A stretch of 64,000 bases of DNA from Exobasidium rhododendri (taxonomy: Eukaryota; Basidiomycota; Exobasidiomycetes; Exobasidiales; Exobasidiaceae): assembly GCA_026210745.1 (NCBI GenBank), contig CP110630.1:682001-746000 (forward strand), in the 5' to 3' direction. The notes beneath the pieces were generated by a model. It worked only from the letters and a program-made list of their open reading frames with translations. It had not been told where the DNA came from and made no database searches. Shown here in pieces: positions 1 through 9,495 of this stretch. Numbering within the stretch: position 1 is the stretch's first letter; each line of letters begins with the position of its first letter. Made by a program: the position numbers and the translations under genes.

Positions 1-831
1 TAGAATCTGCCTTGCAATCGTCGGTGTGATGGAGCGAGAGGTGCGCTTTCGGATCACGTCGGAGCTGTAGAACGGCGTCGCATCTCCAAGTATCCGAAGA
101 ACTTCCACATGCATGCCATTTTCTCTCAAGTCCTTCCAGCAGACCGATGTAACGTCGACTTTAGGTCCCATCTCTTCCAAGACGAGAGGGGGTGGCGGTG
201 TGTGCAGTGCTCCGTCTGGGTAGCGAACGTTGGCATGCACATTGTGAGCTGGTCTTGGAGTGTCTGCATAGTGATGCCAATATATATTCTGCCCGGGTGT
301 AGTGCCGTTGACGGTCCTGTTATCGTGAAGAGTGGGGACGTGGTCATCTTTATACTGCTCGTGAGCTCCTCGTACTAGAATTTTGAGGCTGACTTCAGGA
401 TGAGCAAGTGACGACGAGCCAGAGTGCACACTACAAAGACCACTGGATGAGGATGCTTGCTGCCAACACGGTGGAGAGGATTCACTTCCACGGGAAAGAC
501 TTGTGTCAATCAGCCGATATTTGTGGTGGCGAATCGGGCTTGTTCGGATACTACGTCGGCTTCCGTTTAAGTAGTCCCTTCCAGATGTAGGACCGATTGC
601 AACGCTCCCACTGGCCGGATCTCTAGTTCCGCCTTGTTGATATGGCGATACCTGGCTATCAGAGGTTGTCCCTTCGTCATCAATAATCTGAGCTTCCGAA
701 AGGGGGGATAGAGCGTCGTATATATCCAAAGAGTGATCACTACCTCTGTACATCGGATGTGGCTCTGGCGCGGCTGATACAAGACTACCGCAGCCAGAAA
801 GCACGGCGAACAATAAGGGCAGTGACATCAT
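1..831 (-). CDS. Secreted effector-like protein, family member A (partial, cut by left edge)
   Basis: Open frame of 277 codons running off the left end with no stop; an in-frame stop lies upstream of the ATG at 831. The N-terminus (MMSLPLLFAVLSGCGSLVSA) is a clear signal peptide, followed by the mature start APEPHPM, which matches the starts of the neighbouring secreted genes. The middle is rich in Ser, Gly, Pro and His. Near the left edge a helical segment begins (W-K-x-L, then V-L-R-I, then YSSDVI) that aligns with the C-terminal domain of the members at 3238-4608 and 5295-6425. Function is unknown; by its secretion signal and tandem arrangement it is inferred to be a candidate effector. 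The distal half of the domain, including the WTQ motif seen in relatives, lies outside the window. Confidence 0.8.
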   Translation of the reverse strand, partial: MMSLPLLFAVLSGCGSLVSAAPEPHPMYRGSDHSLDIYDALSPLSEAQIIDDEGTTSDSQVSPYQQGGTRDPASGSVAIGPTSGRDYLNGSRRSIRTSPIRHHKYRLIDTSLSRGSESSPPCWQQASSSSGLCSVHSGSSSLAHPEVSLKILVRGAHEQYKDDHVPTLHDNRTVNGTTPGQNIYWHHYADTPRPAHNVHANVRYPDGALHTPPPPLVLEEMGPKVDVTSVCWKDLRENGMHVEVLRILGDATPFYSSDVIRKRTSRSITPTIARQIL

Positions 832-1317
832 CGTGGAGGCTGAGAAAGAGGCTAGAGGTGACGCGAAAGGAGAAGAGAGAAAGAGGGAAAAAGAGACGGC
901 CGTCGATAGGAGGAGTTACGGAGAGGGACGCATCCTCGAGCTTCATCCGTTCCACGCCGTAAGAATCAGCCCTTGTTCCTGGAATCTACCGTGCTTCACC
1001 TTGTAGCCGTGACTTGCGTGTGCCGGAAAAAACTCTCAACAGGAAACCTTGAGCTCGTTCAGAAGACAGCCGAGCTGAGTGCGCCCACCCACAATGGCTG
1101 CATCTGATTTCTGACCCTCATTTCAAGGGAACGTGTCTGAAGGCTGTTGACAGACTCACCACACCTCGACGTAGTTGCAACAGTCGACAAGGTGTGAAGA
1201 GAAGCCGGCCACAGAGGAGCTAGGGCACAAGTACGCAGTGAGGTCATCTCGGAATACAGAGGTGGTAGATGAGATCTACATTAAGACGACATCCCAACCC
1301 AGAGACAGCCTCGTCCC
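832..1317. other. Intergenic: promoter of member A and 3' flank of member B
   Basis: No convincing gene. The short open frames here show no signal peptide or resemblance to a family, and no TATA box is obvious upstream of 831. The segment just upstream of the start of A is purine-rich on the plus strand (pyrimidine-rich on the coding strand), common for fungal leaders. Confidence 0.6.
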
Positions 1318-2817
1318 TTACGCCTCCCTCGCCTCGATCAGCAGATCAAGATAGTGTCTCCACTCTTCATCACTAGCGCCAAGTATACGCAAGCCCAGTC
1401 GCGCTTGATTTGCATATTTTAGTTTCTTCATCGTCCAATCTCGACTCCAATTGGTGCATCTAGCGATCTTGTCAAGGACTGCCTCTCGATCGTAGGCGTT
1501 GCTGCCTTCCATCCATGGACGTTGTATGGGTCTTCCACGTCTAGTTCCCATGGACCCTTCTCTTGGATCTCCCCTGATCAAGCCGAATTCTCTTGCTGCC
1601 TCCCTGTCGTACTCGGCTGAGCCATGCAAGATCCTCCACGCCTTTTCTTCACTCAACCATATCCGCCAAAAGAAGTCACGCACCATTGCTTCACTCTGCA
1701 ACGAAGCATTGGCTATGGCGTCGACAACTGCATTGCTTTCCGCCATTGTCATGTTCTGCGTCCACCTTCGCTCTTCTGCCGGCTTGATGGCCATTCCTGG
1801 AAACAGTGTGGGAACGTGGGCGAGTATTGCTTCCCTGCCACCGCTCAGCAACGCTCTTCTCATCCTCTTGTTCATGTGGGCCTGACACATTAGTTGTATT
1901 ACATCGTAGGAGAATCCAGTCTCTTTGAAGATGTTGTAGATCATCTGTTGTCTGACTTCTTCGCGCGTCTGACTCCACACCGACGCGGGATTGCTCGCTG
2001 CTTGATTGCCTTCCCCCTCTACGTATGTATACTCTGACTCGGCCTCATTCGGTTGAGGAAGATGGGAAGAAGAGGATGCTCCTGTCTGCATTGCGTGGGC
2101 TTCGTCCGCCATGGCACCGTGTCTTGTATCCCGAACATCATCAAAAGACAGTGTCTCCTCGTTAGGATACGTATTCAGGTCTTGAAACAACGGAGAAGCG
2201 GGAGTGTTCAAGTTCGGAAAGGACGGTGAAGCTGCATAGTTCAGGTCTGGAAGGGGAGGGTGATGTGACGACAGATTCATATCCTCAAACCGAAATCTCG
2301 ACGGAAAGGGGTCGATGTGGCCACTGTACTGTCCCTCTTGTGCGGTGGCTTGATGTGCTCCATACTGCGCGTAGTGATGTTGATGGAGGCCTCCACTCGC
2401 TTGCGCCTGCAACAAAGCTGCTTCAGGCGAATCGTGATCGTGTCCAGGAACGTGGTAAGCACTTCCACCGTCTTGTCGTGCAGACCTCTCCCGTCGAGAG
2501 CCTTCTCCAACGTAAGAAGAAGGGGAGTGTCTCGGAAAGGCAGGGTCTTGCAACACTATATGCAAGCGCGAAGTCTGAGGCTGTTGAGATGTCTGCTCAC
2601 CGTGGCGGTTGGCTCGCACTCTTTGCAAGGAAGAATTGCGAGCTATGCCCAGACGAGGTGTGGATGCCCCTGCGGCGGAAGAAGGATCGCGATAGTTTGT
2701 GTATCTGTTGTTGTTGTTGTCCCACTCGTCCATGGGAAGAGGCGTAGGTGCAGCACAGCTCAAACCCTGTAGGCAGAGAAGAGTAATAAAGATTGCAACG
2801 CTCGAAAGGAGAGCCAT
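1318..2817 (-). CDS. Secreted effector-like protein, family member B, with DLNxxP (EAR-type) motif
   Basis: 499 residues from the ATG at 2817; an upstream extension to 2901 is open but would bury the signal peptide. Signal peptide 1-22, then the mature start APTPLPMDEWD. Residues 60-270 are low complexity (H, Q, S, N). About residues 190-220 hold three short tandem variants of an xLN-xx-SP type unit, the last being DLNTYP (213-218), an exact match to the plant EAR consensus DLNxxP. A predominantly helical domain (about 280-410) shares W, YxIF, SYDVI, C and WTQ positions with members C and D. A second helical unit (about 420-499) resembles the end of the first, suggesting internal duplication. 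It also shares an MNLSxH motif (about 180) with member C. Function is unknown; a host-directed secreted protein is inferred. Confidence 0.85.
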   Translation of the reverse strand: MALLSSVAIFITLLCLQGLSCAAPTPLPMDEWDNNNNRYTNYRDPSSAAGASTPRLGIARNSSLQRVRANRHGEQTSQQPQTSRLHIVLQDPAFPRHSPSSYVGEGSRRERSARQDGGSAYHVPGHDHDSPEAALLQAQASGGLHQHHYAQYGAHQATAQEGQYSGHIDPFPSRFRFEDMNLSSHHPPLPDLNYAASPSFPNLNTPASPLFQDLNTYPNEETLSFDDVRDTRHGAMADEAHAMQTGASSSSHLPQPNEAESEYTYVEGEGNQAASNPASVWSQTREEVRQQMIYNIFKETGFSYDVIQLMCQAHMNKRMRRALLSGGREAILAHVPTLFPGMAIKPAEERRWTQNMTMAESNAVVDAIANASLQSEAMVRDFFWRIWLSEEKAWRILHGSAEYDREAAREFGLIRGDPREGSMGTRRGRPIQRPWMEGSNAYDREAVLDKIARCTNWSRDWTMKKLKYANQARLGLRILGASDEEWRHYLDLLIEAREA

Positions 2818-3237
2818 CTTCTGTTGGAGCTGGAGTACGGAGGGGGAGAAGAGGAGTAAAGACGGGGGTTGGAGGGAGGATAGCAAAGGAAGAGTGTCCA
2901 TCTATCAAGTCATACAGATTCACACCGATAGGCTCCCGTGAAAGGTACAGAATTCATGTGTTAGGACTTCTCACATCACGCGCGCAAGGGAGGCCGCTCT
3001 CTAGTAGACTTGCTTGGCATGAACACTGGAGAGCAAGAAGCCTGCACAGCATTTCGATACTGCGCCGAGGTCACGATAGATAGTGGTCATAGAACAGTAA
3101 CAACGTAGAAACTATAATCATCTTCCGTGTGCTATGTGTAGGACAGAGTACAGCGGGCGGAGACTACATACATCACACGTCACAAGACTCATACCCTCGT
3201 ACTCGTGAGCAGTCTTATCAAGAGTACACATATCAGT
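2818..3237. other. Intergenic: promoter of member B, 3' flank of member C
   Basis: 420 bases with no coding signal. The first 60 bases upstream of the start of B are pyrimidine-rich on the coding strand. No TATA box was found. Confidence 0.6.
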
Positions 3238-4608
3238 TCAGCCTCTGTCTCTTCGGCTTTGCTGTCTTCGCCCAGATCTCCCTCCACCGGTAGGTAGTGG
3301 CAAGGCTATATTCTCCGGGTGCAGGATCGCATGGATCGCTTCCATTGTGAATTGCCGCATTTTACTTCTAGCTTCGTCGCGGGAAATGTCGAAGATGGCA
3401 GCCATGTCCATGACCACCTTCCTGCTCTGTTCGTACGACAAATCCTGCGTCCACGGTGGCGCTTCGAGTATAGGGGTTTGCGACAGGTCGAACAGCTTCT
3501 TGTACGCCTTTAGGAAGGTACGGTGATCTCCAAGTGTCAGATCCCGATACAAATTCTTGGTCAGGGTGTACTTGCATGCGCTGATGATATCGCTGTAGCC
3601 CATCCCACTCCTCTGAAAGATTCGGTACACCACCTTCTTCTTGCGGTCGGTGTTCAGTGCCAACCAGATCTTTTTCCAATTCGACGGAAGCTGTACATGG
3701 GTGACGTTGAGCTCGTCATCCTCGTTTTCCAGCGGGTCGATGTACGAGGAGCCGATACCGGAAGATGACGAGTGTCCACTTTGACTGTCGTGCGGATACT
3801 GTCGATGAGATGACGAGGAAGAGGAAGATCCACCATGCTCCATCCCCAGCATTCCGGGATCCGACACGATGTCCTGATAATCACCGCGAAACGAGGCAGG
3901 ACGATGGTTGGACAGGTTCATTCCTTGAAACGACCCTTGAAGAGCTTGGTACTGTTGGAGGAAATCTTCTTCCGCTTCTTGGCTTTGCAGGTTGTTGTCA
4001 AACGCCGTAGGGGGAGGAACTTCCCGATTAGAGGGACGCTCTTTGCGGATGTAAAAGTTTTCCTGTAAGCCGTGATAGGATTGGGAAAATGAGTAGTCTT
4101 CCCCGTCTTCCTCCTCCTCCTCTTCCTCGTCTTCCTCGTCTTGTTCGAGAGGTATATTCTCCTCCCTCACTCGATAGGCAGTGTTCCGATCGTAATGATT
4201 ATGAGCGTGTCTTGTGGAGGCGGAGGAAGAGCCTTGATGATTGCGACGGAGCTGAGAGTGTGGAACAGCACGAGACGTCATCGATCCAAGGTGTGCAGCA
4301 TCGGCGTACTCATACTGTCGATGACCGTGATTGAGGCGGGCGGAGTGAAAGCCAGACTGGGAAGCGAAGCTGTAGTGGTCCAATCCATGACTGTCCTGAC
4401 CTTCAGAGGGGGTCTGTGACGTACGCACACGAAGACTGGGCGGAGGATTGGTGTCCCAATTCTGTTGATTGTAGTGGCTATATCCACCGCTGCTCCCTCC
4501 GTACGAATCCATGGGGCTTGGAGCAGGTATAGGTGCGGCTACCACGTTCCCGCCACAGAGAAGTACAAAGGCGGCAACTATCCCGAGCTTTGCTGTAAGA
4601 CGAATCAT
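3238..4608 (-). CDS. Secreted effector-like protein, family member C
   Basis: 456 residues, ATG at 4608. Signal peptide 1-24 and mature start APIPAPSPMD, like its neighbours. The middle is low complexity, with an acidic run (about 155-170), a GMNLSNHRP motif (about 229-237) shared with B, and Ser- and His-rich stretches. The C-terminal domain (about 310-432) is helical and starts SNWKKIW. It contains VVYRIF, GYSDII, a single Cys, PPWTQDL and RKVVMDMA, all aligning with members B and D. The tail is basic (GRRQQSRRDRG). The AAHLGSM segment (about 104) resembles AAHLDTM in D, so C and D are probably a recent tandem pair. A TATA-like box lies 62 bases upstream. No known domain is recognised; function is unknown. 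Confidence 0.88.
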   Translation of the reverse strand: MIRLTAKLGIVAAFVLLCGGNVVAAPIPAPSPMDSYGGSSGGYSHYNQQNWDTNPPPSLRVRTSQTPSEGQDSHGLDHYSFASQSGFHSARLNHGHRQYEYADAAHLGSMTSRAVPHSQLRRNHQGSSSASTRHAHNHYDRNTAYRVREENIPLEQDEEDEEEEEEEDGEDYSFSQSYHGLQENFYIRKERPSNREVPPPTAFDNNLQSQEAEEDFLQQYQALQGSFQGMNLSNHRPASFRGDYQDIVSDPGMLGMEHGGSSSSSSSHRQYPHDSQSGHSSSSGIGSSYIDPLENEDDELNVTHVQLPSNWKKIWLALNTDRKKKVVYRIFQRSGMGYSDIISACKYTLTKNLYRDLTLGDHRTFLKAYKKLFDLSQTPILEAPPWTQDLSYEQSRKVVMDMAAIFDISRDEARSKMRQFTMEAIHAILHPENIALPLPTGGGRSGRRQQSRRDRG

Positions 4609-5294
4609 TTACACGGGCGAGAGTTCTTGGATGAGAACGTCAAGGTGGGAAGGGAGCACCTACTGCCTCTTATATCTGCGGCGGAAGGGACCTTTCCTCT
4701 ACCATCTTCCATTCTGACACAGCCCACTTTCTTCTTGCAAATCACACGACCGCATTCGTCTTAGATCCGCTGATTGGAAGTGCTTGCCAGATGTGACGAT
4801 GATGAAGAGTTATACTTATCCCTCTGTCGAAGGCGCATCAGATGCATGAGATCGCAGGGTGAGAAAAGGAAGAGAAGCAGTGGGATGGAGGAGATCTGAT
4901 GCGACGGCGTACACCGATCAGATGACCGAAATCTGCTGCTAAAAGGAACAATCAAGACCAGCAGATGGTGCACTCGAGTGTGTGGTGACCGCTGTAATGA
5001 TGATTGGTGACACTCTGACTCACATGACTGTTTGCTTCTTTGCTTTGTGCGTGTATGTGTCTCCCTTCTTTGTATGATCTCAATGTGTGGACCATCTTGG
5101 GTCACTCATTCGGGTGTGTCGGATTGTAGCATTTCAATGTGTACAAGTGTCACACAAAGAAGGCAAGAAATCAAGTAGTATATCGAGTCAATTTTCAGGT
5201 CAGGACATGGGTGCAGTACAGTAGAACATCGTCGTCACACTTCGAGACTTTGACCTGGGGGAGACGACGACTCGACTTTTCTTCCTCGAAGCCG
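4609..5294. other. Intergenic between members C and D
   Basis: 686 bases holding the promoter of C (TATA-like box at 4669-4676) and the 3' flank of D. Remaining open frames lack coding character. Confidence 0.6.
4669..4676 (-). promoter_or_regulatory. TATA-like box of member C
   Basis: GATATAAG on the coding strand, about 62 bases upstream of the ATG at 4608. The same ATATAAG core stands at a similar distance in front of member D, which supports a real core promoter element. Confidence 0.5.
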
Positions 5295-6425
5295 CTACTC
5301 GTGATCAGCGCTCCATGCGAAGCCCATTTCTCTCGCCGTTTCCACGCGCTCTTCAGGCGTCTTGCATGCCAAAAGAACGCGGGCCATTTCCTCCGTCATG
5401 AAGGAGTCGTTCAGCATACTTCTGGTGGCGTCGCAAGATTGCCCTCGCAGTTCAGAGATGGCCATCACGACGGCTTCATTTTGTAAATTGTTCAGTTTCT
5501 GCGTCCAGGCTGGACCTTTGAGCTCCTGCTCCGGGTCCAAGTAGGCGGGCAGCAGCTCTCTTATCGTGCTCTCGACAGCCCCCTTACCACCAGAATGGAG
5601 AGCTGTCCACATCTCTAGGGTAAAGAGGCGCTTGCAACTCTCATCTATTGGATCGAAGGGAATTCCGCTGACCTTGTAGATGAAGTAGACTATCTTTTCC
5701 CTATCTACGGGAGAGATTCGTTGCCAGAGCGGAATGCGAATTGACGCGACATAACTGTTGATAAAAGCCTGAGGATCAGGGAAGTTTCGAGACCGCAAAT
5801 AGGCAGGCGCTCTTTGTCGTTGCGGTGCTGTTGCCTGTGAAGGTGGACCACCTGACGATGACTCACCAGACTCGTACGTCTCAGGGCGATTTCTGTTGCG
5901 TCTTCGGTGTCGAGAGGAGGACGGAGGGCTGCCTGGCTGTTGCTCAGCCTGATCAACAGGATAACCGGACATGTGCATAGTACGGATGCTCTCAGAGAGA
6001 GGCTCCATTTGATCGGCGTACAAGACCTGATAGTGTGGGTGCTGATCCTGCGATGAGGTTGGCATCGTGTCTAGATGTGCTGCTTCGGGTGGGTAGCCAA
6101 ACGATTGCTCCCATGCTACATAATACCCGTCCGATGCTTCATTGGGGGAAGCGCGTTGGCGTCGCTCAGATCTTCGTCCTGCTCTCGATGGATTGATCGT
6201 ACTGTAGTCCTGTAAGCGGGACGTCTGAGCTACCTGCACACCTTCTTGGCCGTCTGTACGAGAGGAAGTGCGGAGGCGACCTAGCCTGACGTTACGAGCA
6301 GGCACGTCATAGTGATCGCTTTCGTATCCTTCCATTGGATGCGGCGAGGGCAGAGCCACTGCTACATTCGAGTAAAGGAAGCAGCATGCAGTAGCAAGGG
6401 CCACGATACTAAAGAGAGGAGTCAT
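5295..6425 (-). CDS. Secreted effector-like protein, family member D
   Basis: 376 residues from the ATG at 6425; the longer open frame to 6605 would place 60 hydrophilic residues before the signal peptide, so the internal ATG is preferred. Signal peptide (MTPLFSIVALATACCFLYSN, cut near VAVA), mature start LPSPHPMEGYESD. A short disordered middle (His-, Arg-, Pro- and Ser-rich) has an AAHLDTM segment like that of member C. The C-terminal domain (about 220-376) starts PLWQRI and contains REKIVYFIY, GIPFDPI, a Cys, PAWTQKL and NEAVVMAI, the best match in the cluster to C. It is shorter than B because the second helical unit is missing. Function is unknown; secretion and clustering suggest an effector role. 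Confidence 0.88.
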   Translation of the reverse strand: MTPLFSIVALATACCFLYSNVAVALPSPHPMEGYESDHYDVPARNVRLGRLRTSSRTDGQEGVQVAQTSRLQDYSTINPSRAGRRSERRQRASPNEASDGYYVAWEQSFGYPPEAAHLDTMPTSSQDQHPHYQVLYADQMEPLSESIRTMHMSGYPVDQAEQQPGSPPSSSRHRRRNRNRPETYESGESSSGGPPSQATAPQRQRAPAYLRSRNFPDPQAFINSYVASIRIPLWQRISPVDREKIVYFIYKVSGIPFDPIDESCKRLFTLEMWTALHSGGKGAVESTIRELLPAYLDPEQELKGPAWTQKLNNLQNEAVVMAISELRGQSCDATRSMLNDSFMTEEMARVLLACKTPEERVETAREMGFAWSADHE

Positions 6426-7050
6426 TGCTGGAACTAGTGTAAAGGTGAGCGTTAGAGGTGAAAGGGTGGGAGACAACCTCTTTGTCTGACTCGATGACTC
6501 CTCCTTATATGCTATTCGATTGCCTCCTTGGCTCTTCACAAGCGTTTTTTGCATTGACACAGCGGGGGCGTAAATGCGTGCTCTCCTCCTTCTTTCCTGT
6601 GTCACTGCATCTGATGTGATGGAGGGGAATTGCGTAAATCAAACTCACAGCGTAAGCATAGTAGATGGCAACAGCATTGAATCGAAACCTTGCCGAGCTC
6701 TGCTGAGGGACCGAGAGATCTGTATGATTTGGGCGCAAGGTAGGACAGTGTTTCTCTTCAGGTGTACCAGACTGGCTCTTGCTCAACTCTATGGCTTGCT
6801 CAGCTGATGTCAAACTAGAGCGCAGACGATGTGACCGCTTCAATCGCAGTCGGTGAAGCCCTTGGTGTATGCGCCGATATTTGTAATCTTTTTCATGAGT
6901 GTGGTAGTTTACAAATGACAAAAGTAAAGAAGCTTTCTTGTTTAGTAGTACAGATCGGCTGATTTCACATGGTGTAGTGGCGGTCGTAGCAGCCCTCGAC
7001 TGGAGTTCTCACCTGTCCCCCCTCCTTACTCGTCGTTGCTCCCCCCCTTC
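6426..7050. other. Intergenic: promoter of member D and 3' flank of FCP1
   Basis: Holds the TATA-like box of D (6503-6510). Short open frames here do not resemble proteins. The edge next to FCP1 is rich in short C runs. Confidence 0.6.
6503..6510 (-). promoter_or_regulatory. TATA-like box of member D
   Basis: ATATAAGG on the coding strand, about 80 bases upstream of the chosen ATG at 6425. Its position also supports that ATG rather than the in-frame codon at 6605, which would lie upstream of the box. Confidence 0.5.
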
Positions 7051-9495
7051 TTACTCGTCATCGCTAGCGAGGCCCTCCTTGTCTCCCTCAATGTCTTCTT
7101 CATCCTCGTTGCCTCCGCTCATCTGCAGCTCCAATTCATCCTGCAACGACTGCAAAAAGTCGTCATCCACTTCATCTTCCGCACTGTCAAAGGGTCGCTT
7201 GGGATCTTCATACTCTGGATCCACCCCTCGTTGCACAGTCTTGATCCGTTTGGTGGGTGGCGGCGTCGATGTGCCAGTAGACTCTCCGTCGTCCAGAGGC
7301 AGGACGTTCTTCAGCCTGGATTGACCCGACCTTGACTCGGCTATCTTCCGCCTCTTGCTCAATCGAGATAGATCTTCGATGCTGCCTTCCACCCCTCCCT
7401 CTTCGCCCTCTTCCTCTGCTCCCTCCCGGCCGTCATTGGCAGACTTGTCACTGAGTGTTCTCTTCCTCCCGTTCACTGTGCTGGCATCAGAGGCATATCC
7501 GTCATCGGTAGTGTCTTCATCGTCCGTCAGTCCATTCAAGGCAGCATCCACCTCATCGTTTGCTTCGTCCCAGTTCATCTCCCCAAATCCTTCCTGGTCG
7601 TCTTCCTCTTCTCCCTCGTCGCCGTCATCGTCCTCCTCTTCCTTCTCCTCTACCACGCCCCTGATCATGGGCGTATGCTCAGAGTCGTTGCTTGACGAGA
7701 ACACCAAAGAATCACTTTCAAAGCTAAGTGCACCCGATTCGCTCTCGGAAGGCTGCGAAGCTGTCGCCGTCGACTTGGGAAGTTCATACCACTTCTCTGG
7801 TTGACGAGCCCATCTGGCACAGGAATCATGCAACCAAGCGGGCCAAACGACGGGAAGCTTCCTCTTCAGGCCCATGATGACCTTTTGCGTGTCTGGTTTG
7901 GCAGCGACGACGTGCGTGGTGGAATCCGCCATCTCTGATCGACACTTTGCCCCAAACTCGTTCGCTAGACGCCACAGGTCGGATCTGCCACAAAATTCAC
8001 ACCTGGGTCAATATCTCTTCATTGATACTACCTATCCCTCTCGATGCCACACTCACGACTCTGGATACTGCTGAAGCGGTATCACACTCGAGAACACCAG
8101 AGAGACATCGGCAAGAACTGCAGCCTTCAGCGCTCCAATGATGCCGGTAATCGCTGGCTTGTCCTCTTGTGATGGTCTGGCGTCCCATTCTTCATACCAG
8201 CGTAAATGTACCTCATTCAGAATCTGGCATTGAATGCGTCAGTATTTCAGTCATGACTGCGAGTCAAATGTCAAACTCACCTTCTGCAACCTCTGCAGCT
8301 CTCGATCATCATCTCGTAGCACCGCTACAGCGTGGGGAGTGTGACTAGGACTATGTTGGTCGTTCTTGACATTGAGCGCTTCTTGCATCTTTGCGAGTGG
8401 CCTTGATCCCAGTTGCTCGCTCACTGCCGACTGTTGGCTCTTTTGCGCGACTGCATTCGCTTCCTCTTCCTTGTCTTTGCTTGCTTCCGCTTCGTCGGCT
8501 GCTGCTTTGCTTTCCTTGGAAGTGTCAGCAGTCTTTGCTTCGTTTGAAGTCCTCGACTCGTCTGGCTGCTCTTCCCCCTCTTCCTGGTCTGTTTGTCCTT
8601 CTGTCGTGGGTGTCGGTACTGTAGGTGCAGCTGGCAAAAAGCTAGCATTGATGTCTCCAATCCCCACGAAAAAGTCAAAGGGAACCACCTTGAGAAGGTT
8701 CGGACTCCACTTCCACACATCTGCTCGATCGTCAATGATTACCACCATCGAAGTGTCCATTGGGAAAAGCTTCTTTAAACTCTTCTGTAGTAGACTGCCA
8801 TTCTCGTCTCTCGACAAGATTCGAGCACCAAAGATATGTCCTTGTGGGTCCACCAACTTACACACACACTCGGCATACGATCTAGTTCCCATCGTATAGA
8901 CGTACATCTCGTACTTTTCCGCCAGCTCAGTGAGGAACTGCTGTAGACCCGGTCTCGGCTTCACGTAGTACCAGCAACCTTCTTGTTGCAGCTCTTGCCT
9001 GGCCTGCCTATCCTTGTCCGCATCATTGTGATCCTGATGTGAGCAATTATTCACCTCGTCGCCCATCACTCCTTTGCCATCTGTCCCTAGGCGAAACTTT
9101 CCTACATCTTTCAGGGCTCGGAAGTTGGGATTACTCGTGTCCTTCATCCATTCGCCTACAGTCGGATCTACGGTAGCATGAATGATCGTTTGGTCCAGAT
9201 CCACGATCAGAGCTAGCTTCCGATGCGACAAGAGGTGCCTCGTACTCTCCGAGTCTATTCGAGATGCTTCCGCTGTGTTCACTTTGATGCCGGAGATGTC
9301 GTGTAGCTGTGACGAAGCATTTCGCGAGTCACCCGATCTGCAAGGGCCAGCCGTGTCAGAAATTACGATCAGCAAGAGCCTCGAGCCTTCTCTTATGACC
9401 CCGAATAGCACTCACTCGTCCTCTACGACTGCACCGCAGATGGCACACATGCCTCCTACCTGCACAGGATGTTCACATCCTTCCGATAGATCCAT
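7051..9495 (-). CDS. FCP1: RNA polymerase II CTD phosphatase, FCP1 family
   Basis: Four exons: 9495-9416, 9337-8281, 8223-8057 and 7984-7051, giving 745 residues with all phases closing. Exon 1 encodes the small Cys motif typical of FCP1 (EHPVQ, then MCAICG). The catalytic FCPH domain follows, with the DLDQT signature holding the two catalytic aspartates, then YYVKPRPGL, YTMGTRSYA and the IDDRADVW motif. After an acidic linker comes a BRCT domain built from exons 3 and 4 (LVFSSVIP, then THVVAAK, then VVWPAWLHDSC). The C-terminal third is acidic and Ser-rich, as in FCP1 orthologues. The enzyme removes phosphate from the Rpb1 C-terminal repeats and recycles polymerase II in the nucleus. It is a lone housekeeping gene inside the secreted-protein cluster. 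Confidence 0.93.

Noticed and set aside
7355-7804. Ser/Pro-rich frame opposite FCP1
   Set aside because: It is the complement of the acidic, Glu/Asp-rich FCP1 tail.
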